Part shown: one piece after another, positions 44,804 through 56,177 of the stretch
Layout: each line of letters opens with the position of its first letter
How positions within the stretch are numbered: position 1 is the first letter of the stretch
DNA from: Calendula officinalis
Taxonomy: Eukaryota; Streptophyta; Magnoliopsida; Asterales; Asteraceae
DNA: 64,000 nucleotides
Direction: 5' to 3'
Assembly: GCA_963853835.1 (NCBI GenBank)
Contig: OY970830.1
Location: 35,177,966-35,241,965, forward strand
Made by a program: the position numbers and the translations under genes
Notes under the pieces: generated by a model
Seen by the model: only the letters and a program-made list of their open reading frames with translations
What the model was told of the DNA's origin: nothing
Databases searched by the model: none

Positions 44804-45221
44804 TGTAACACCTCAATTTTCAAAACAATATTTAAATAACAATTTCATCCGAAAACATAACAATTGTATTGGAGACAAATACTGGTTTTACAAAAATAAT
44901 AGGTTTCTTGTTTGAGATTATCAGAGTATACAAAAATTGGTGTTACAAATTATATCTTAACCATAGGATAATGATTCTAATTATGAACACCAAGCTAATC
45001 TCAACAAGGCCTCTTCTAATCAAGCCTCCTAATTCTTCGATCCCGAACCTGAGTACATAACAAAAACACAAACATAGTACGTGAGACAAAATTGCCTCGT
45101 GAGATACATGGGTTTTAGACCCGATAAACAACTAGTCACATAATACCATTTACATTATAATAATATTATTATTAATTTCATTCGGGACACTTCTTTTCTT
45201 TCATCATTGGCCAATGTCAAG

Positions 45222-45385
45222 ATAATCGGAATGCCTCCAATCTATCAAGACCATAATATCCACGGTAACCGGAATGCCTCCAATCTACCGGGACTCATAG
45301 GTATTGGGTAATCGGAATGCCTCCAATCTACCACTAACCTTAAGGAACCATAATAACCGGAATGCCTCCAATCTATCATGGCCCT
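45222..45385. repeat. CGGAATGCCTCCAATCTAYC short tandem units in E LTR
   Basis: Four copies of CGGAATGCCTCCAATCTA spaced 35-60 bp; repeated at about 51764-51920 in the other LTR. Confidence 0.85.
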
Positions 45386-46136
45386 AGGGACATCATCATC
45401 ATCATTACTTGTCTTTTATCACTATGAGCTTATATCTCCATCATTACTAAGTCAATTATCATTCTTCATCACATAAGCAATTCATTAGTAATCACATAAT
45501 TAACTAAATTACTTATAGACTCAATAAACATTTAAACATAAAACATTTACTAACTATGTACTCAGTTTTGAAAGTTCACATGTACTCACCTTAGTCAAGC
45601 TCACTTCAAGATATGATTCTTGAACAAGATTATCACTTCTCAAGACTTGAATGCCTCAAGTTCTTCCACCAAATGACCTAATACCAAAACCAATGCAATG
45701 GTTTACATCAAACATCAATACTAACTACATATTCCATGGCTAGTTAACTACTAGCACCATATTTCCCCAAATTACCAAACCCTAATTCTAAAAACCTTCA
45801 TATATTCATAGATCCATTTCATAAACACATTTTCCTTGTTAGAATACCATAGGTATAAGTTATACAACTCCCATTTAATCATTTATGAACAAACCCAAAA
45901 CTAGGGTTTGAGATTCAAGCTTTCCCTACTTGAATCTATGGCTAAAAACCCAAGAGAGATGAAGATTTACCTTAGATCTTCAATTAGGAGCAAGAATCAC
46001 CAAGATTTGATGAAGAAATTGGTTCCAAACGATCCTTTGCACTCAAAAACGTACACACACTTGTTGGGAGAGAAACTAGGGTTTTGGTTTAGCATTTATG
46101 ACCAAAATCCCGATTTAATGCCTGCCAGCGACCAGA

Positions 46137-46330
46137 TCGCGTCGCTATTTCGAGGATAGCGGCGCTATCTCTTACCCGCCATAAATCGCGTCGCTAAATA
46201 GCGGCGCTATCTCCGTCGCTATTTCCACAATCTCGAATTCGCTCCCCCCTTTCGACGCTATTTCGGGTCGCTGTTACACCCCCGCCATAGATAGCGGCTC
46301 TATCCCAGATAGCGGCGCTATCTGGGTCTA
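46137..46330. repeat. GATAGCGGCGCTATC hairpin cluster in E LTR
   Basis: Several inverted units (ATAGCGGCGCTAT, GCGTCGCTATTTCG, AAATAGCGGCGCTATCT) within about 200 bp, 170-360 bp from the sense start of the LTR. The second copy is at 52679-52872. F and G have analogous but unrelated GC-rich blocks at the same distance. Confidence 0.75.
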
Positions 46331-46498
46331 GCAGCCAAGGCTGCATTTTCCTTTGCCCTCATCGACCCGGTTTCGTCCATAACTTCTTCATACGGTGTCC
46401 GAATGTCACGAAATCAATTCCTACGTGTTTTAAATGAATTATCCATATTTATCGTATTTTTGTACAATTTATTTATTTACAAATTTCGGGTCGTTACA

Positions 46499-46511
46499 AC
46501 TATCTACCCCT
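46499..46511 (-). promoter_or_regulatory. Polypurine tract of chromovirus E
   Basis: Sense AAGGGGTAGATAGT directly before the 3' LTR; its first bases overlap the pol stop codon. Confidence 0.82.
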
Positions 46512-49495
46512 TAAGGAGATTCCGTCCTCGGAATCTCATCATAATTCACGAAGTTCGGGTATCTTTTCCGAATCTCGTCCTTGACTTCCCAAGTCAAGTT
46601 CGGCCCAAGTGAATGCTTCCACTTGACCAACACCAATTCAATTTCTTTATTCCGGAGTTTCTTGGATTTTGACTCTAGTATGGCTTCGGGTTCCTCAATC
46701 AATCGGTTCGGGGCATCCACCCGCAACTCTTGTAACGGAATTATATTTTCAACTTCACCCACGAACTTCTTCAAATAACTTACATGAAACGTATCGTGAA
46801 CACCTTGAAGTTCGGGTGGGAGTTCTAACTTGAAAGCTTGCAAACCGACCCGTTTCAAAATCTTAAACGGGCCAACATACCTTGGGCTCAACTTGCCCTT
46901 CTTACCAAACCGCATTACGCCTTTCCAAGGCGACACCTTCAACATCACCATGTCTCCAACATTCAAATCATATGGTCTCTTTTTCAAACCCGAGTAGCTT
47001 CTTTGTCGATCTTGGGCGATTTTCATATTGGTTTGGATTATCCCAATCTTTTCATTGGCCAACCTCACAATCTCGGGACCCGTGAGTTTCGTCTCACCCG
47101 CCTCGAGGCAACACGATGGAGTCCTACATTTCCTTCCATACAACGCCTCATAAGGCGGCATCTTAACAGTCAATTGGTAACTATTATTGTAGGAGAACTC
47201 AACTAACGGTAAATGTTCATCCCATTTACCTCCAAAATCTAGCACACACGATCTTAGCATATCTTCAACCGTTTGAATGGTTCTTTCACTTTGACCATCG
47301 GTTTGCGGGTGGTAAGCCGTACTCAACCGCAATTTCGTTCCCAACTCCTCTTGCAACGATCTCCAAAATCTCGAGGTAAACCTCGCGTCTCTATCGGACA
47401 CAATCGACAACGGGACTCCATGAAGTCTTACTACTTCATCCACATACAACTTTGCCAACTTCTCAAGTGGCATGGTTTCCCGAATTGCCAAGAATAATGC
47501 ACTTTTGGTCAACCGATCAACTATGACCCAAATGGCGTCGTGGTTCTTGCACGTCTTTGGCAATCCAACAATAAAATCCATTGTTATATCATCCCATTTT
47601 CCGGCCGGGATTTGTAACGATTGAGCTACCCCATAAGGTACTTGATGCTCGGCTTTTACTTGTGCACACGTGGCACACTTGGAAATATACTTTGCCACTC
47701 TTGCCTTCATCCCGGGCCACCAATACATCTTCTTCATATCTTGATACGTTTTTGTACTTCCCGGGTGGATCGAATACTTAGACTTATGAACATCGTTTAG
47801 TAACTCCTTTCGGGTACCCCCGAACTTGGGAACCCAAATTCGACCACCCACGGTTTTCAACCCTTGCTTATTTTCCACAAAATGTTGGTTCTTTCCCAAA
47901 CGTTCTTGCCTTAACTCATCTTTTTCCATCACTTCCCGTTGGGCATTCTTGATTCGTTCTACTATACTCGAGACTACTTCAATACGTGTTAGCTTTCCCT
48001 TAATCGGCTTTTCATACACTTTTCGGCTTAAGGCGTCGGCTACCACGTTGGCCTTCCCCGCATGATAGACAATTTCACAATCATAATCTTGTATCAATTC
48101 GATCCATCTTCTTTGCCTCATATTTAGGTCTTTTTGAGTGAAAACATATTGAAGACTTTTGTGATCCGTATACAACGTACACCTTGTACCATATAAGTAG
48201 TGTCTCCACAACTTCAAAGCAAACACTATCGCCGCCAATTCTAAATCGTGAGTCGTGTACCTTTCTTCCGCATTCTTTAGTTGTCTCGAGGCATAGGCAA
48301 TCACTTTCCCCCGTTGCCTCAAAACACAACCCAAACCTTTATGTGAAGCATCACTATACACGACGAAGTCTTCCATTCCTTCGGGTAACGTGAGAACCGG
48401 GGCGTTACACAATTTTTCCTTTAATATGGCAAATGCATTTTCTTGTTTCTCTCCCCACACAAACTCACTACTCTTTCGGGTCAACAAGGTGAGTGGTGTC
48501 GCCACCCGAGAGAAGTCTTGAATAAATCGACGGTAATATCCCACAAGGCCGAGAAAACTTCTCACTTCGGTTGGAGTTCGTGGCGGTTCCCACTTCATAA
48601 CCGCTTCAATCTTCGACGGGTCGACTTTGATTCCTTCTCGGGATACGACATGACCAAGGAATTGAACTTCTCGAATCCAAAATTCACACTTAGAAAACTT
48701 AGCATACAATTTCTCTCGTTGTAGCACTTCTAACATTTGTCTCAAATGACTCTCGTGTTCTTCTTCGGTTTTTGAATAAATAAGAATATCGTCAATAAAT
48801 ACGATAAGAAACTTGTCGAGGAATGGTTTGCAAACCCGATTCATAAGATCCATAAAAATGGCCGGTGCATTAGTCAACCCGAATGGCATTACCAAAAACT
48901 CGTAATGTCCATAACGTGTACCAAACGCCGTCTTCTCGGCATCTCCTTCTTTCACTCGAACTTGATGGTAACCCGACCTCAGATCGATCTTCGAGAAATA
49001 GTCGGCACCTTGAAGTTGATCAAACAAGTCGTCGATCCTAGGCAACGGGTATCGGTTCTTAATAGTCATCTTGTTCAACTCTCGGTAGTCGATGCACATT
49101 CTCATTGAACCGTCTTTCTTCTTAACAAACAAAACGGGCGCACCCCATGGAGACGAGCTAGGACGAATAAATCCTTTGTCGAGTAACTCTTGCAATTGGG
49201 ACATCAATTCCCGCATTTCGGTGGGAGCCAAACGGTATGGAGCACGAGCTATCGGCGTCGCTCCCGGAACTAAATCAATACGGAATTCTACTTGCCTCTC
49301 CGGTGGCAATCCCGGTAAATCGTCGGGAAATACCTCGGGAAAATCCCGAATCACCTTTACATTTTCCACCGTCTTCTTCTTTTTCCTTCCATCTAATACA
49401 TATGCTAAAAAGGACGAACATCCTTTGGCTAAACATTTCCTAGCTTTAACCGCGGTCATAAGACATGGCAAATGGTGTCGTCTCTCACCATACAC
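46511..49495 (-). CDS. Chromovirus E Pol (RT, RNase H, integrase, chromodomain), 994 codons
   Basis: Open from the end of the protease to the PPT. RT with GFIRPSSSPWGAPVLFVKKK, KIDLRSGYHQVRV and catalytic FIDDILIYSK (about residues 60-260). RNase H with YSDASHKGLGC, HDLELAAI and TDHKSLQYVF (about 370-490). Integrase zinc domain with HPGSTKTYQDMKKMYWWPG and KCATCAQVKAEH, core with MDFIVGLPK, SDRDARFTSRFW and TAYHPQTDGQSERT (about 560-760). GPF/Y KLSPRYVGPFKIL, then chromodomain-like VLVKWKHSLGPNLTWE. All catalytic residues that I can name are present. The frame is continuous with Gag-protease upstream except for the TGA at 49544-49546; the listed ATG at 49495 is only the next Met and probably not a real start. 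Confidence 0.93.
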   Translation of the reverse strand: MYGERRHHLPCLMTAVKARKCLAKGCSSFLAYVLDGRKKKKTVENVKVIRDFPEVFPDDLPGLPPERQVEFRIDLVPGATPIARAPYRLAPTEMRELMSQLQELLDKGFIRPSSSPWGAPVLFVKKKDGSMRMCIDYRELNKMTIKNRYPLPRIDDLFDQLQGADYFSKIDLRSGYHQVRVKEGDAEKTAFGTRYGHYEFLVMPFGLTNAPAIFMDLMNRVCKPFLDKFLIVFIDDILIYSKTEEEHESHLRQMLEVLQREKLYAKFSKCEFWIREVQFLGHVVSREGIKVDPSKIEAVMKWEPPRTPTEVRSFLGLVGYYRRFIQDFSRVATPLTLLTRKSSEFVWGEKQENAFAILKEKLCNAPVLTLPEGMEDFVVYSDASHKGLGCVLRQRGKVIAYASRQLKNAEERYTTHDLELAAIVFALKLWRHYLYGTRCTLYTDHKSLQYVFTQKDLNMRQRRWIELIQDYDCEIVYHAGKANVVADALSRKVYEKPIKGKLTRIEVVSSIVERIKNAQREVMEKDELRQERLGKNQHFVENKQGLKTVGGRIWVPKFGGTRKELLNDVHKSKYSIHPGSTKTYQDMKKMYWWPGMKARVAKYISKCATCAQVKAEHQVPYGVAQSLQIPAGKWDDITMDFIVGLPKTCKNHDAIWVIVDRLTKSALFLAIRETMPLEKLAKLYVDEVVRLHGVPLSIVSDRDARFTSRFWRSLQEELGTKLRLSTAYHPQTDGQSERTIQTVEDMLRSCVLDFGGKWDEHLPLVEFSYNNSYQLTVKMPPYEALYGRKCRTPSCCLEAGETKLTGPEIVRLANEKIGIIQTNMKIAQDRQRSYSGLKKRPYDLNVGDMVMLKVSPWKGVMRFGKKGKLSPRYVGPFKILKRVGLQAFKLELPPELQGVHDTFHVSYLKKFVGEVENIIPLQELRVDAPNRLIEEPEAILESKSKKLRNKEIELVLVKWKHSLGPNLTWEVKDEIRKRYPNFVNYDEIPRTESP

Positions 49496-49543
49496 ATAAA
49501 CTTTTTCGTTGTCAGGAGTCCTAATCGAGACTATCTTTTTACC

Positions 49544-51129
49544 TCATAAAATCTTTGCTTGATTCTCACCCAACCAATCCATACCTATAACTATATCAAA
49601 ACCCGCAATTTTCATGGGTAATAAATTCACCATAAACTTTTTCCCATCTATTTCCAATTCACAATTTCGACACATATGTTGAACTATGGAGGTTTTACCA
49701 TCCGCAATTTCTATATCATAAATTTCATCAAGAAGTTCTAATGGCACATTCAACACCACAACAAAATCATGCGACACAAACGAATAAGTAGCACCCGAGT
49801 CAAATAAGATCCGGGCGGGAATAGAATTTACGAGTAGGGTACCTGAAACGACATCGTGGACTTCTTTGGCTTCATCTCGGGTAAGTTGGAAGGACCGTCC
49901 CTTGACCTTTGTTGGCTCCGCTTTCTTTTGAGCGGTCGACACCATGGTCTCACTTCCCTTCTTCGGGCATGCATTGCTATAGTGCCCTTTTTCATGGCAC
50001 GAATAGCACTCGATTTCATCCAACGGTTTGGCCCGGCAATCCCTTGCCATATGCCCCGGCCTTCCACATTTGAAACACGACTTTGAATCCGCCAAACATT
50101 CCCCCTTGTGGTCTTTGCCACACTTCTTACAAGCACCCACACTTGCTTGCTTAGAGAAGGTCGGGGTGAACTTTCCTCTCTTCACCGAACCCGAGCTCCC
50201 CTCAAACTTCCTCTTCTCAAACTTTTCAAACTTTGGCCTCTCATTGATTCTTCTTTGGCCCACTTCCTCTACATTCCTCGCCGCACTAATAGCCTCATCT
50301 AGTGTGGCGGCCCTCTTCACTTCCAACTCATACTCCCACGGGAGTCCATTGGCATACCGAACAATCCGGGATCTCTCATCCGGATATAATTTGATCACAA
50401 ACGGGATTAATCCCGTGAACTTCTTAGTGTACTCTTCGACACTCAAACCACCTTTCTTTAAATGAACAAACTCTTCTTGAAGTTTCTCCAAATTTCTCTC
50501 GGGGCAAAACTTTGCCTTCAACCGACTCACAAACTCATCCCACGTCATCCTGTACATCGCCCTTTTTCCCAATGTTTCATACAAGGTATCCCACCACACG
50601 AGGGCCTCATCTTTCAGTAACCGAGAAGCATAGATCACCATATCACCTTCCTTGCATTTACTAGCTTCAAGGACTTTTCTCGGATCCAACGGATCGTGAC
50701 TTTCGGTTCGGAGCTACCATAGTAGTTATCGGGCTTAAAAGCCACAAAGTTCTTGTACGTGCACCCCTTCCTTTCCCTCGGCTCGGGGTCACTCTCCTCT
50801 TCTTCCGTTGAAGACCTCTCAGTTTGAGCAACACTACTTGACTTGCTTTTCGTGCGGGGTGGAGATTCGTCCCGCCTTTCACGTGCCTTATGCTCATTGA
50901 GGATTCGGTTCACATCCTCGTTCACTATGTCCCTCATTTGATTGAACATAGTTTGGAGGTGTTCTACGATGACCGGGGTGTGAGTGTTCCTTTCAACCCC
51001 CGAATTCTCCACTTCGTCACGAGGTGGAGGACCAAATACTGGTTCAACAATGTTATTCGAATCTTGCCCTTGATCAAGTGGGCCCCTTGCACTTCTAGTT
51101 CTCATCATTTTGCTATAATAAGACATCAA
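49544..51129 (-). pseudogene. Chromovirus E Gag-protease with one frameshift
   Basis: 51129-50690 encodes the Gag N-terminus (RTRSARGPLDQGQDSNN, then TYKNFVAFKPDNYYGSSEPK). A small indel near 50686 (net loss of one base, or one plus a multiple of three) shifts the frame after TIRWIRE. 50689-49544 then continues with capsid LLKDEALVWWDTLYETLGKR, knuckles CFKCGRPGHMARDC and CYSCHEKGHYSNAC, and protease ILFDSGATYSFVS…FDIVIGMDWLGENQ. It stops at a TGA (49544-49546), after which the same frame reads on into Pol. The two lesions contrast with the almost unchanged LTRs. Confidence 0.9.
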
Positions 51130-51330
51130 TCATTTAGAAGTCAATTTATCAAAGTAACGGTGGCGTTGACCGTTCCACTACCAACATGACCTATTCCCTT
51201 AAGGTCAACCCTATCGAACCTACATTTAAGGTCTTAATAGCCATTTCATAAGTATCCTATGGAACCTACGGTCCTACTAGCTCAGTTTAAGTCTAGGATG
51301 GTCAACTCAACCTAGTTCACTTAAACTATA

Positions 51331-51342
51331 GCTCTGATACCA
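51331..51342 (-). promoter_or_regulatory. Primer-binding site of chromovirus E
   Basis: Sense TGGTATCAGAGC three bases after the 5' LTR; initiator methionine tRNA type. Confidence 0.9.
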
Positions 51343-51345
51343 AGT

Positions 51346-53040
51346 TGTAACACCTCAATTTTCAAAACAATATTTAAATAACAATTTCATCCGAAAACAT
51401 AACAATTGTATTGGAGACAAATACTGGTTTTACAAAAATAATAGGTTTCTTGTTTGAGATTATCAGAGTATACAAAAATTGGTGTTACAAATTATATCTT
51501 AACCATAGGATAATGATTCTAATTATGAACACCAAGCTAATCTCAACAAGGCCTCTTCTAATCAAGCCTCCTAATTCTTCGATCCCGAACCTGAGTACAT
51601 AACAAAAACACAAACATAGTACGTGAGACAAAATTGCCTCGTGAGATACATGGGTTTTAGACCCGATAAACAACTAGTCACATAATACCATTTACATTAT
51701 AATAATATTATTATTAATTTCATTCGGGACACTTCTTTTCTTTCATCATTGGCCAATGTCAAGATAATCGGAATGCCTCCAATCTATCAAGACCATAATA
51801 TCCACGGTAACCGGAATGCCTCCAATCTACCGGGACTCATAGGTATTGGGTAATCGGAATGCCTCCAATCTACCACTAACCTTAAGGAACCATAATAACC
51901 GGAATGCCTCCAATCTATCATGGCCCTAGGGACATCATCATCATCATTACTTGTCTTTTATCACTATGAGCTTATATCTCCATCATTACTAAGTCAATTA
52001 TCATTCTTCATCACATAAGCAATTCATTAGTAATCACATAATTAACTAAATTACTTATAGACTCAATAAACATTTAAACATAAAACATTTACTAGCTATG
52101 TACTCAGTTTTGAAAGTTCACATGTACTCACCTTAGTCAAGCTCACTTCAAGATATGATTCTTGAACAAGATTATCACTTCTCAAGACTTGAATGCCTCA
52201 AGTTCTTCCACCAAATGACCTAATACCAAAACCAATGCAATGGTTTACATCAAACATCAATACTAACTACATATTCCATGGCTAGTTAACTACTAGCACC
52301 ATATTTCCCCAAATTACCAAACCCTAATTCTAAAAACCTTCATATATTCATAGATCCATTTCATAAACACATTTTCCTTGTTAGAATACCATAGGTATAA
52401 GTTATACAACTCCCATTTAATCATTTATGAACAAACCCAAAACTAGGGTTTGAGATTCAAGCTTTCCCTACTTGAATCTATGGCTAAAAACCCAAGAGAG
52501 ATGAAGATTTACCTTAGATCTTCAATTAGGAGCAAGAATCACCAAGATTTGATGAAGAAATTGGTTCCAAACGATCCTTTGCACTCAAAAACGTACACAC
52601 ACTTGTTGGGAGAGAAACTAGGGTTTTGGTTTAGCATTTATGACCAAAATCCCGATTTAATGCCTGCCAGCGACCAGATCGCGTCGCTATTTCGAGGATA
52701 GCGGCGCTATCTCTTACCCGCCATAAATCGCGTCGCTAAATAGCGGCGCTATCTCCGTCGCTATTTCCACAATCTCGAATTCGCGCCCCCCTTTCGACGC
52801 TATTTCGGGTCGCTGTTACACCCCCGCCATAGATAGCGGCTCTATCCCAGATAGCGGCGCTATCTGGGTCTAGCAGCCAAGGCTGCATTTTCCTTTGCCC
52901 TCATCGACCCGGTTTCGTCCATAACTTCTTCATACGGTGTCCGAATGTCACGAAATCAATTCCTACGTGTTTTAAATGAATTATCCATATTTATCGTATT
53001 TTTGTACAATTTATTTATTTACAAATTTCGGGTCGTTACA
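51346..53040 (-). repeat. 5' LTR of chromovirus E
   Basis: 1695 bp, the same length as the 3' LTR; seen differences include one A/G near 52093 and one T/G near 52785. Confidence 0.95.
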
Positions 53041-53119
53041 TATATTGTTCAACCTTAACCCGAGGCGACTCTGCCTCTTGCATTTGTGGACCCTTTCCAC
53101 TTCTACGCGTGGTCACCAT
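53041..53119 (-). pseudogene. Chromovirus F gag start
   Basis: ATG at 53117-53119, reading MVTTRRSGKGPQMQEAES up to the TATAT target site of E. It is joined to 44803-44504 once E is removed. Confidence 0.7.
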
Positions 53120-53358
53120 TTTCTTTAGTTATTGACTATACGAAAGACACCGAGCAATTTAGTACCTCATGTACAACTCATTAGTCACATAAGACTTACC
53201 ATGCACAATCCACAACAACTTCTATAAGTCCCTAAAGGTTCAACCCTAAACTTAATCATAAGTCTCAAGGTCAACTTAAACATCTCATGTAATCTTACAT
53301 TTCTATTTCTACAGTCTAAGACTAGGATGGACATCCAACCTAATTCTCTTAAACTATA

Positions 53359-53370
53359 GCTCTGATACCA
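53359..53370 (-). promoter_or_regulatory. Primer-binding site of chromovirus F
   Basis: Sense TGGTATCAGAGC just inside the LTR at 53374. Confidence 0.88.
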
Positions 53371-53373
53371 AGT

Positions 53374-55164
53374 TGTAACACCACAAATTTTATAACAAAA
53401 TATTTGCCCAAAGTATATCTTCTATAAATAGAAGAACTGTATCAAGATACTGATTTACAAAAACCTTTGGTATGAAATTAGAGTATAAGTTTTGGTGTTA
53501 CAAAGTATATTGAAACCGAAGCCAAACATAATTTCGTTCTAATGTTCTTCTATTCTAGGTCCCGCACGTCCAATAGCGTACGCACCTAATCATTTGCACC
53601 TGAACCTGAGTACATAGCAAAACAAACAAGGAGTATGTGAGACAAAAAGTCTCGTGAGCTACATGGGTTTTAGACCCCGATAATAATAAACATCACATAG
53701 AGATTTAAACACTTATATGCCACATCAATCCAAGCTAGCCACCCTACGGTAACCCTATCGATCTCGTTATGCTAACAAACGTATCTAGTTATCGAGACGC
53801 CCCCGAACTAACTAGAAGCACATTAACTTATTAACCGGGGATCCCCCGCATTAATAAGCCTCAATGTAACGACAAGAGGGATTCGCCCAATCTACCAATA
53901 CCTGACTTACTCGCCGTACCGCGTCCAGTTAGCAAGCCTCCTACCACGGAATGGAACCATTAGGATTCACCCAACCGATCCCATCCCAATCGTCACAGTG
54001 ACCGAGGATCCCCCGCATCACCACATAATCTTCCTCTTATTATAACTCAACAGTTATTCCAATAAAGCCTTCGGCTATCACATCTATCATCACATAAGCT
54101 AGTTAGTTTTCAACAATGATATATAACAAGTTCAACATAGTATGAACCTACACATATAATCGTATAAACTCAATCACACGTAAAACAAAAATATAATTCT
54201 ATAGCTATGTACTCAGTAAAGTTTCACACATACTCACCTTAGCAAAGCTTACTCCATGTGTGTCCCTTGAACACCAATCTTACTTCCCAAGACTTGAAAG
54301 CTTCAAGCCCTTCAACCAAAGCCCTAATATCAAAATCATCACAAGGTTTAACATTAAACATCACCATTAACTACCTATTCTGACGCTACTTAACTACTAG
54401 CACCATTTTCCCTAATTTTGGTAACTTACAAAACCCTAGGTTTTCATAGATCTTAAGATCACCTTAAATCCATGTCATGAACATGTTTTCCATGTTAAAC
54501 TACTGTAGATTTAAGTTAAATAACTTCCACTTGACCATTAAAACAAGAACCCAAAACTAGGGTTTGAGATTCAAGCTTTCTTTCCATAAATTCAAAGCTA
54601 CAACTACCAATGAGTGAAGATTTACCTTTAATCTTCCACTGGGAGTGTAATAATCCAAGATTTGACGAAGAAATCGACCTCCAACAGCCCTTTGCACTCA
54701 AAATCGTTCATACAAGTGTAGAGAGAGTTTCTAGGGTTACAAATATGCATTAATAGCTGCAATCCCGCATTTATTACCTGATCTGCACAGTTCGCGCCGC
54801 TATCCCCAAGTTCGCGCCGCTATCTGCAACCCCGCGTTAATCCGTGTCGACACTTCGCACCGCGAACCTCAACGCGAATTCGAGTTCGCGTTTTCATCGA
54901 AAAATAGCGTACGCTTTGGCTTGCTGTTTTGTTTTGCAACAATTCGTGCCGCGAGTTACCAGGTTCACGCCGCAAATCTGGTCTGGCATCCCTGGCTGCA
55001 CATTTTGTTGTCCATTTCGATCCAGTTTCGATTTCAACAACAGAATACACATAGCAAACGACATCCGATTTGCACGAAACCAATTCCCATGTATTTTAAT
55101 TGATTTATCATTAATTATAATATTTTTACCTAATTTATTCGATACAAAGTTTCGGGTCGTTACA
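53374..55164 (-). repeat. 5' LTR of chromovirus F (1791 bp)
   Basis: Plus strand TGTAACACCACAAATTTT to GGGTCGTTACA. Similar to the LTR of G over most of its length (shared GGGGATCCCCCGC and CGCGTCCAGTTAGCAAGCC blocks). A GC-rich GTTCGCGCCGCTATC cluster lies at about 54790-54970. Confidence 0.88.
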
Positions 55165-55212
55165 CTTGGGACTACATAAAATACCTTGAATAAAGAAACG
55201 TTCAACGTAGTC

Positions 55213-55763
55213 CTTGATTTTTATGTAGTCCTAAGGGGCAAATCTCAGCCCTTGGATCAATCAACCCCCAAATCATCACCACCACCATCACATGTGAATC
55301 AATACATCAACACCACCACCACCACATGTGTATTAAATCACATGTGATTGCACATCGCTGACCACCACCACTACCACCCTATGTGTATTAAATCACATGT
55401 TATTCGACACCGCCGACCACCACCACCACCAACTTCTGCCAACCACCGTCTCCACCACCGACAACCCCTCTCCACCGACGGCTGCTTTCAAGCACATGTA
55501 ATTGCGTATCCAATCACATGTGATTGCGAAGGTCGGAGGCGGCGGCATGCGCTGGTCGGCGGAAGCGGGTGGCGGGTGTAGGCGGTGGCGGGCGACGGGT
55601 ATCGGCGGTGGCGGTCAGTGGCGGCAGTGATCGGCGGTGGTGGTGGTGGTGGCCGGCGGTGGTGTTGTATATTAAATTATATGTGATTTGGTGATGGTGG
55701 TGGTTAAGGAAATTTTTGATCCAATAGGTAAGATTTATCCCTTAAGACTACATAAAAATCAAG
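55213..55763. mobile_element. Foldback-like TIR element with CCACC/GGTGG arms
   Basis: TIRs of about 48 bp: left 55213-55260 starts CTTGATTTTTATGTAGTCCT, right 55716-55763 is its imperfect complement. Inside, the left half is a CCACCACC-rich strand and the right half GGTGGTGG/GGCGG-rich, so the whole element is an imperfect palindrome. Four or more CACATGTGATT motifs lie inside. No target duplication could be fixed; the flanks carry TACCTTGAATA on both sides (55183, 55767), which may be part of longer ends. Confidence 0.65.
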
Positions 55764-55782
55764 TAATACCTTGAATACAACA

Positions 55783-55850
55783 CTATCATTATAATTTTTT
55801 GTCTTAAAATCGTGAAAATAATGATATACCACTTATTTTGAATCAGATGA
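55783..55850. mobile_element. MITE end fragment, inverted
   Basis: Ends ACTTATTTTGAATCAGATGAAGTA with AATCGTGAAAATAATGATATACC before it. This matches the complement of the left end of the MITE at 13202-13497. Confidence 0.45.
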
Positions 55851-56177
55851 AGTATATATAGAAAGAAGGAAAATTTGATATATCCCCATTTCTCTCCACC
55901 AAATAAAAATACAACTTAATAAAAAATTCGTCACTCTCTCATTATGTACCTTATACGATTGTCATTCATTAAGTTACGCCGTGAACAGTAACCCGGAAGT
56001 CTACTAATATGCGCCACTTTTGTATATATATATATTTGTATAGCTATGGAAATCAATTTAAACTAGTTGATTTCTACCCGCGCGATGCCGCTGAGATTTT
56101 TATATAGAATCCAAAATACCATTTACTTATATATTCATATAACACTCAAAAGAGTTAGTGGGGATTGTATCCCCACA

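Larger units (their letters stand above)
44804..46498 (-). repeat. 3' LTR of chromovirus E
   Basis: Plus strand TGTAACACCTCAATTTTC to GGGTCGTTACA. Holds a fivefold ATCGGAATGCCTCCAATCTA-type repeat (about 45225-45385) and a GC-rich block with GATAGCGGCGCTATC hairpins (46137-46330). ORFs of 60-83 codons inside it occur identically in both LTRs and have no domain. Confidence 0.95.
44804..53040 (-). mobile_element. Young Ty3/Gypsy chromovirus E (8237 bp)
   Basis: Two 1695-bp LTRs (44804-46498, 51346-53040) in which I could find only about two differences. Perfect duplication TATAT (44799-44803, 53041-53045). PBS at 51331-51342, PPT at 46499-46511. It carries Gag-protease and a 994-codon Pol on the minus strand in one family-typical frame, damaged by one gag frameshift and one TGA. 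It is the youngest insertion in the window, nested in F. Chromodomain at the C-terminus; Tekay/Del-like chromovirus. Confidence 0.95.
44504..55164 (-). mobile_element. Chromovirus remnant F (5' LTR and gag start), split by E
   Basis: In element order: 5' LTR 55164-53374, PBS 53370-53359, gag start ATG at 53119, then the gag N-terminus broken by element E (44804-53040) and resuming at 44803-44504. Everything downstream (rest of gag, pol, 3' LTR) is missing. The LTR belongs to the family of G. Confidence 0.85.

Noticed and set aside
44869..45131. Short ORFs repeated exactly at 51411-51673
   Set aside because: They lie in the two near-identical LTRs of element E and have no domain; the duplication is the LTR itself.
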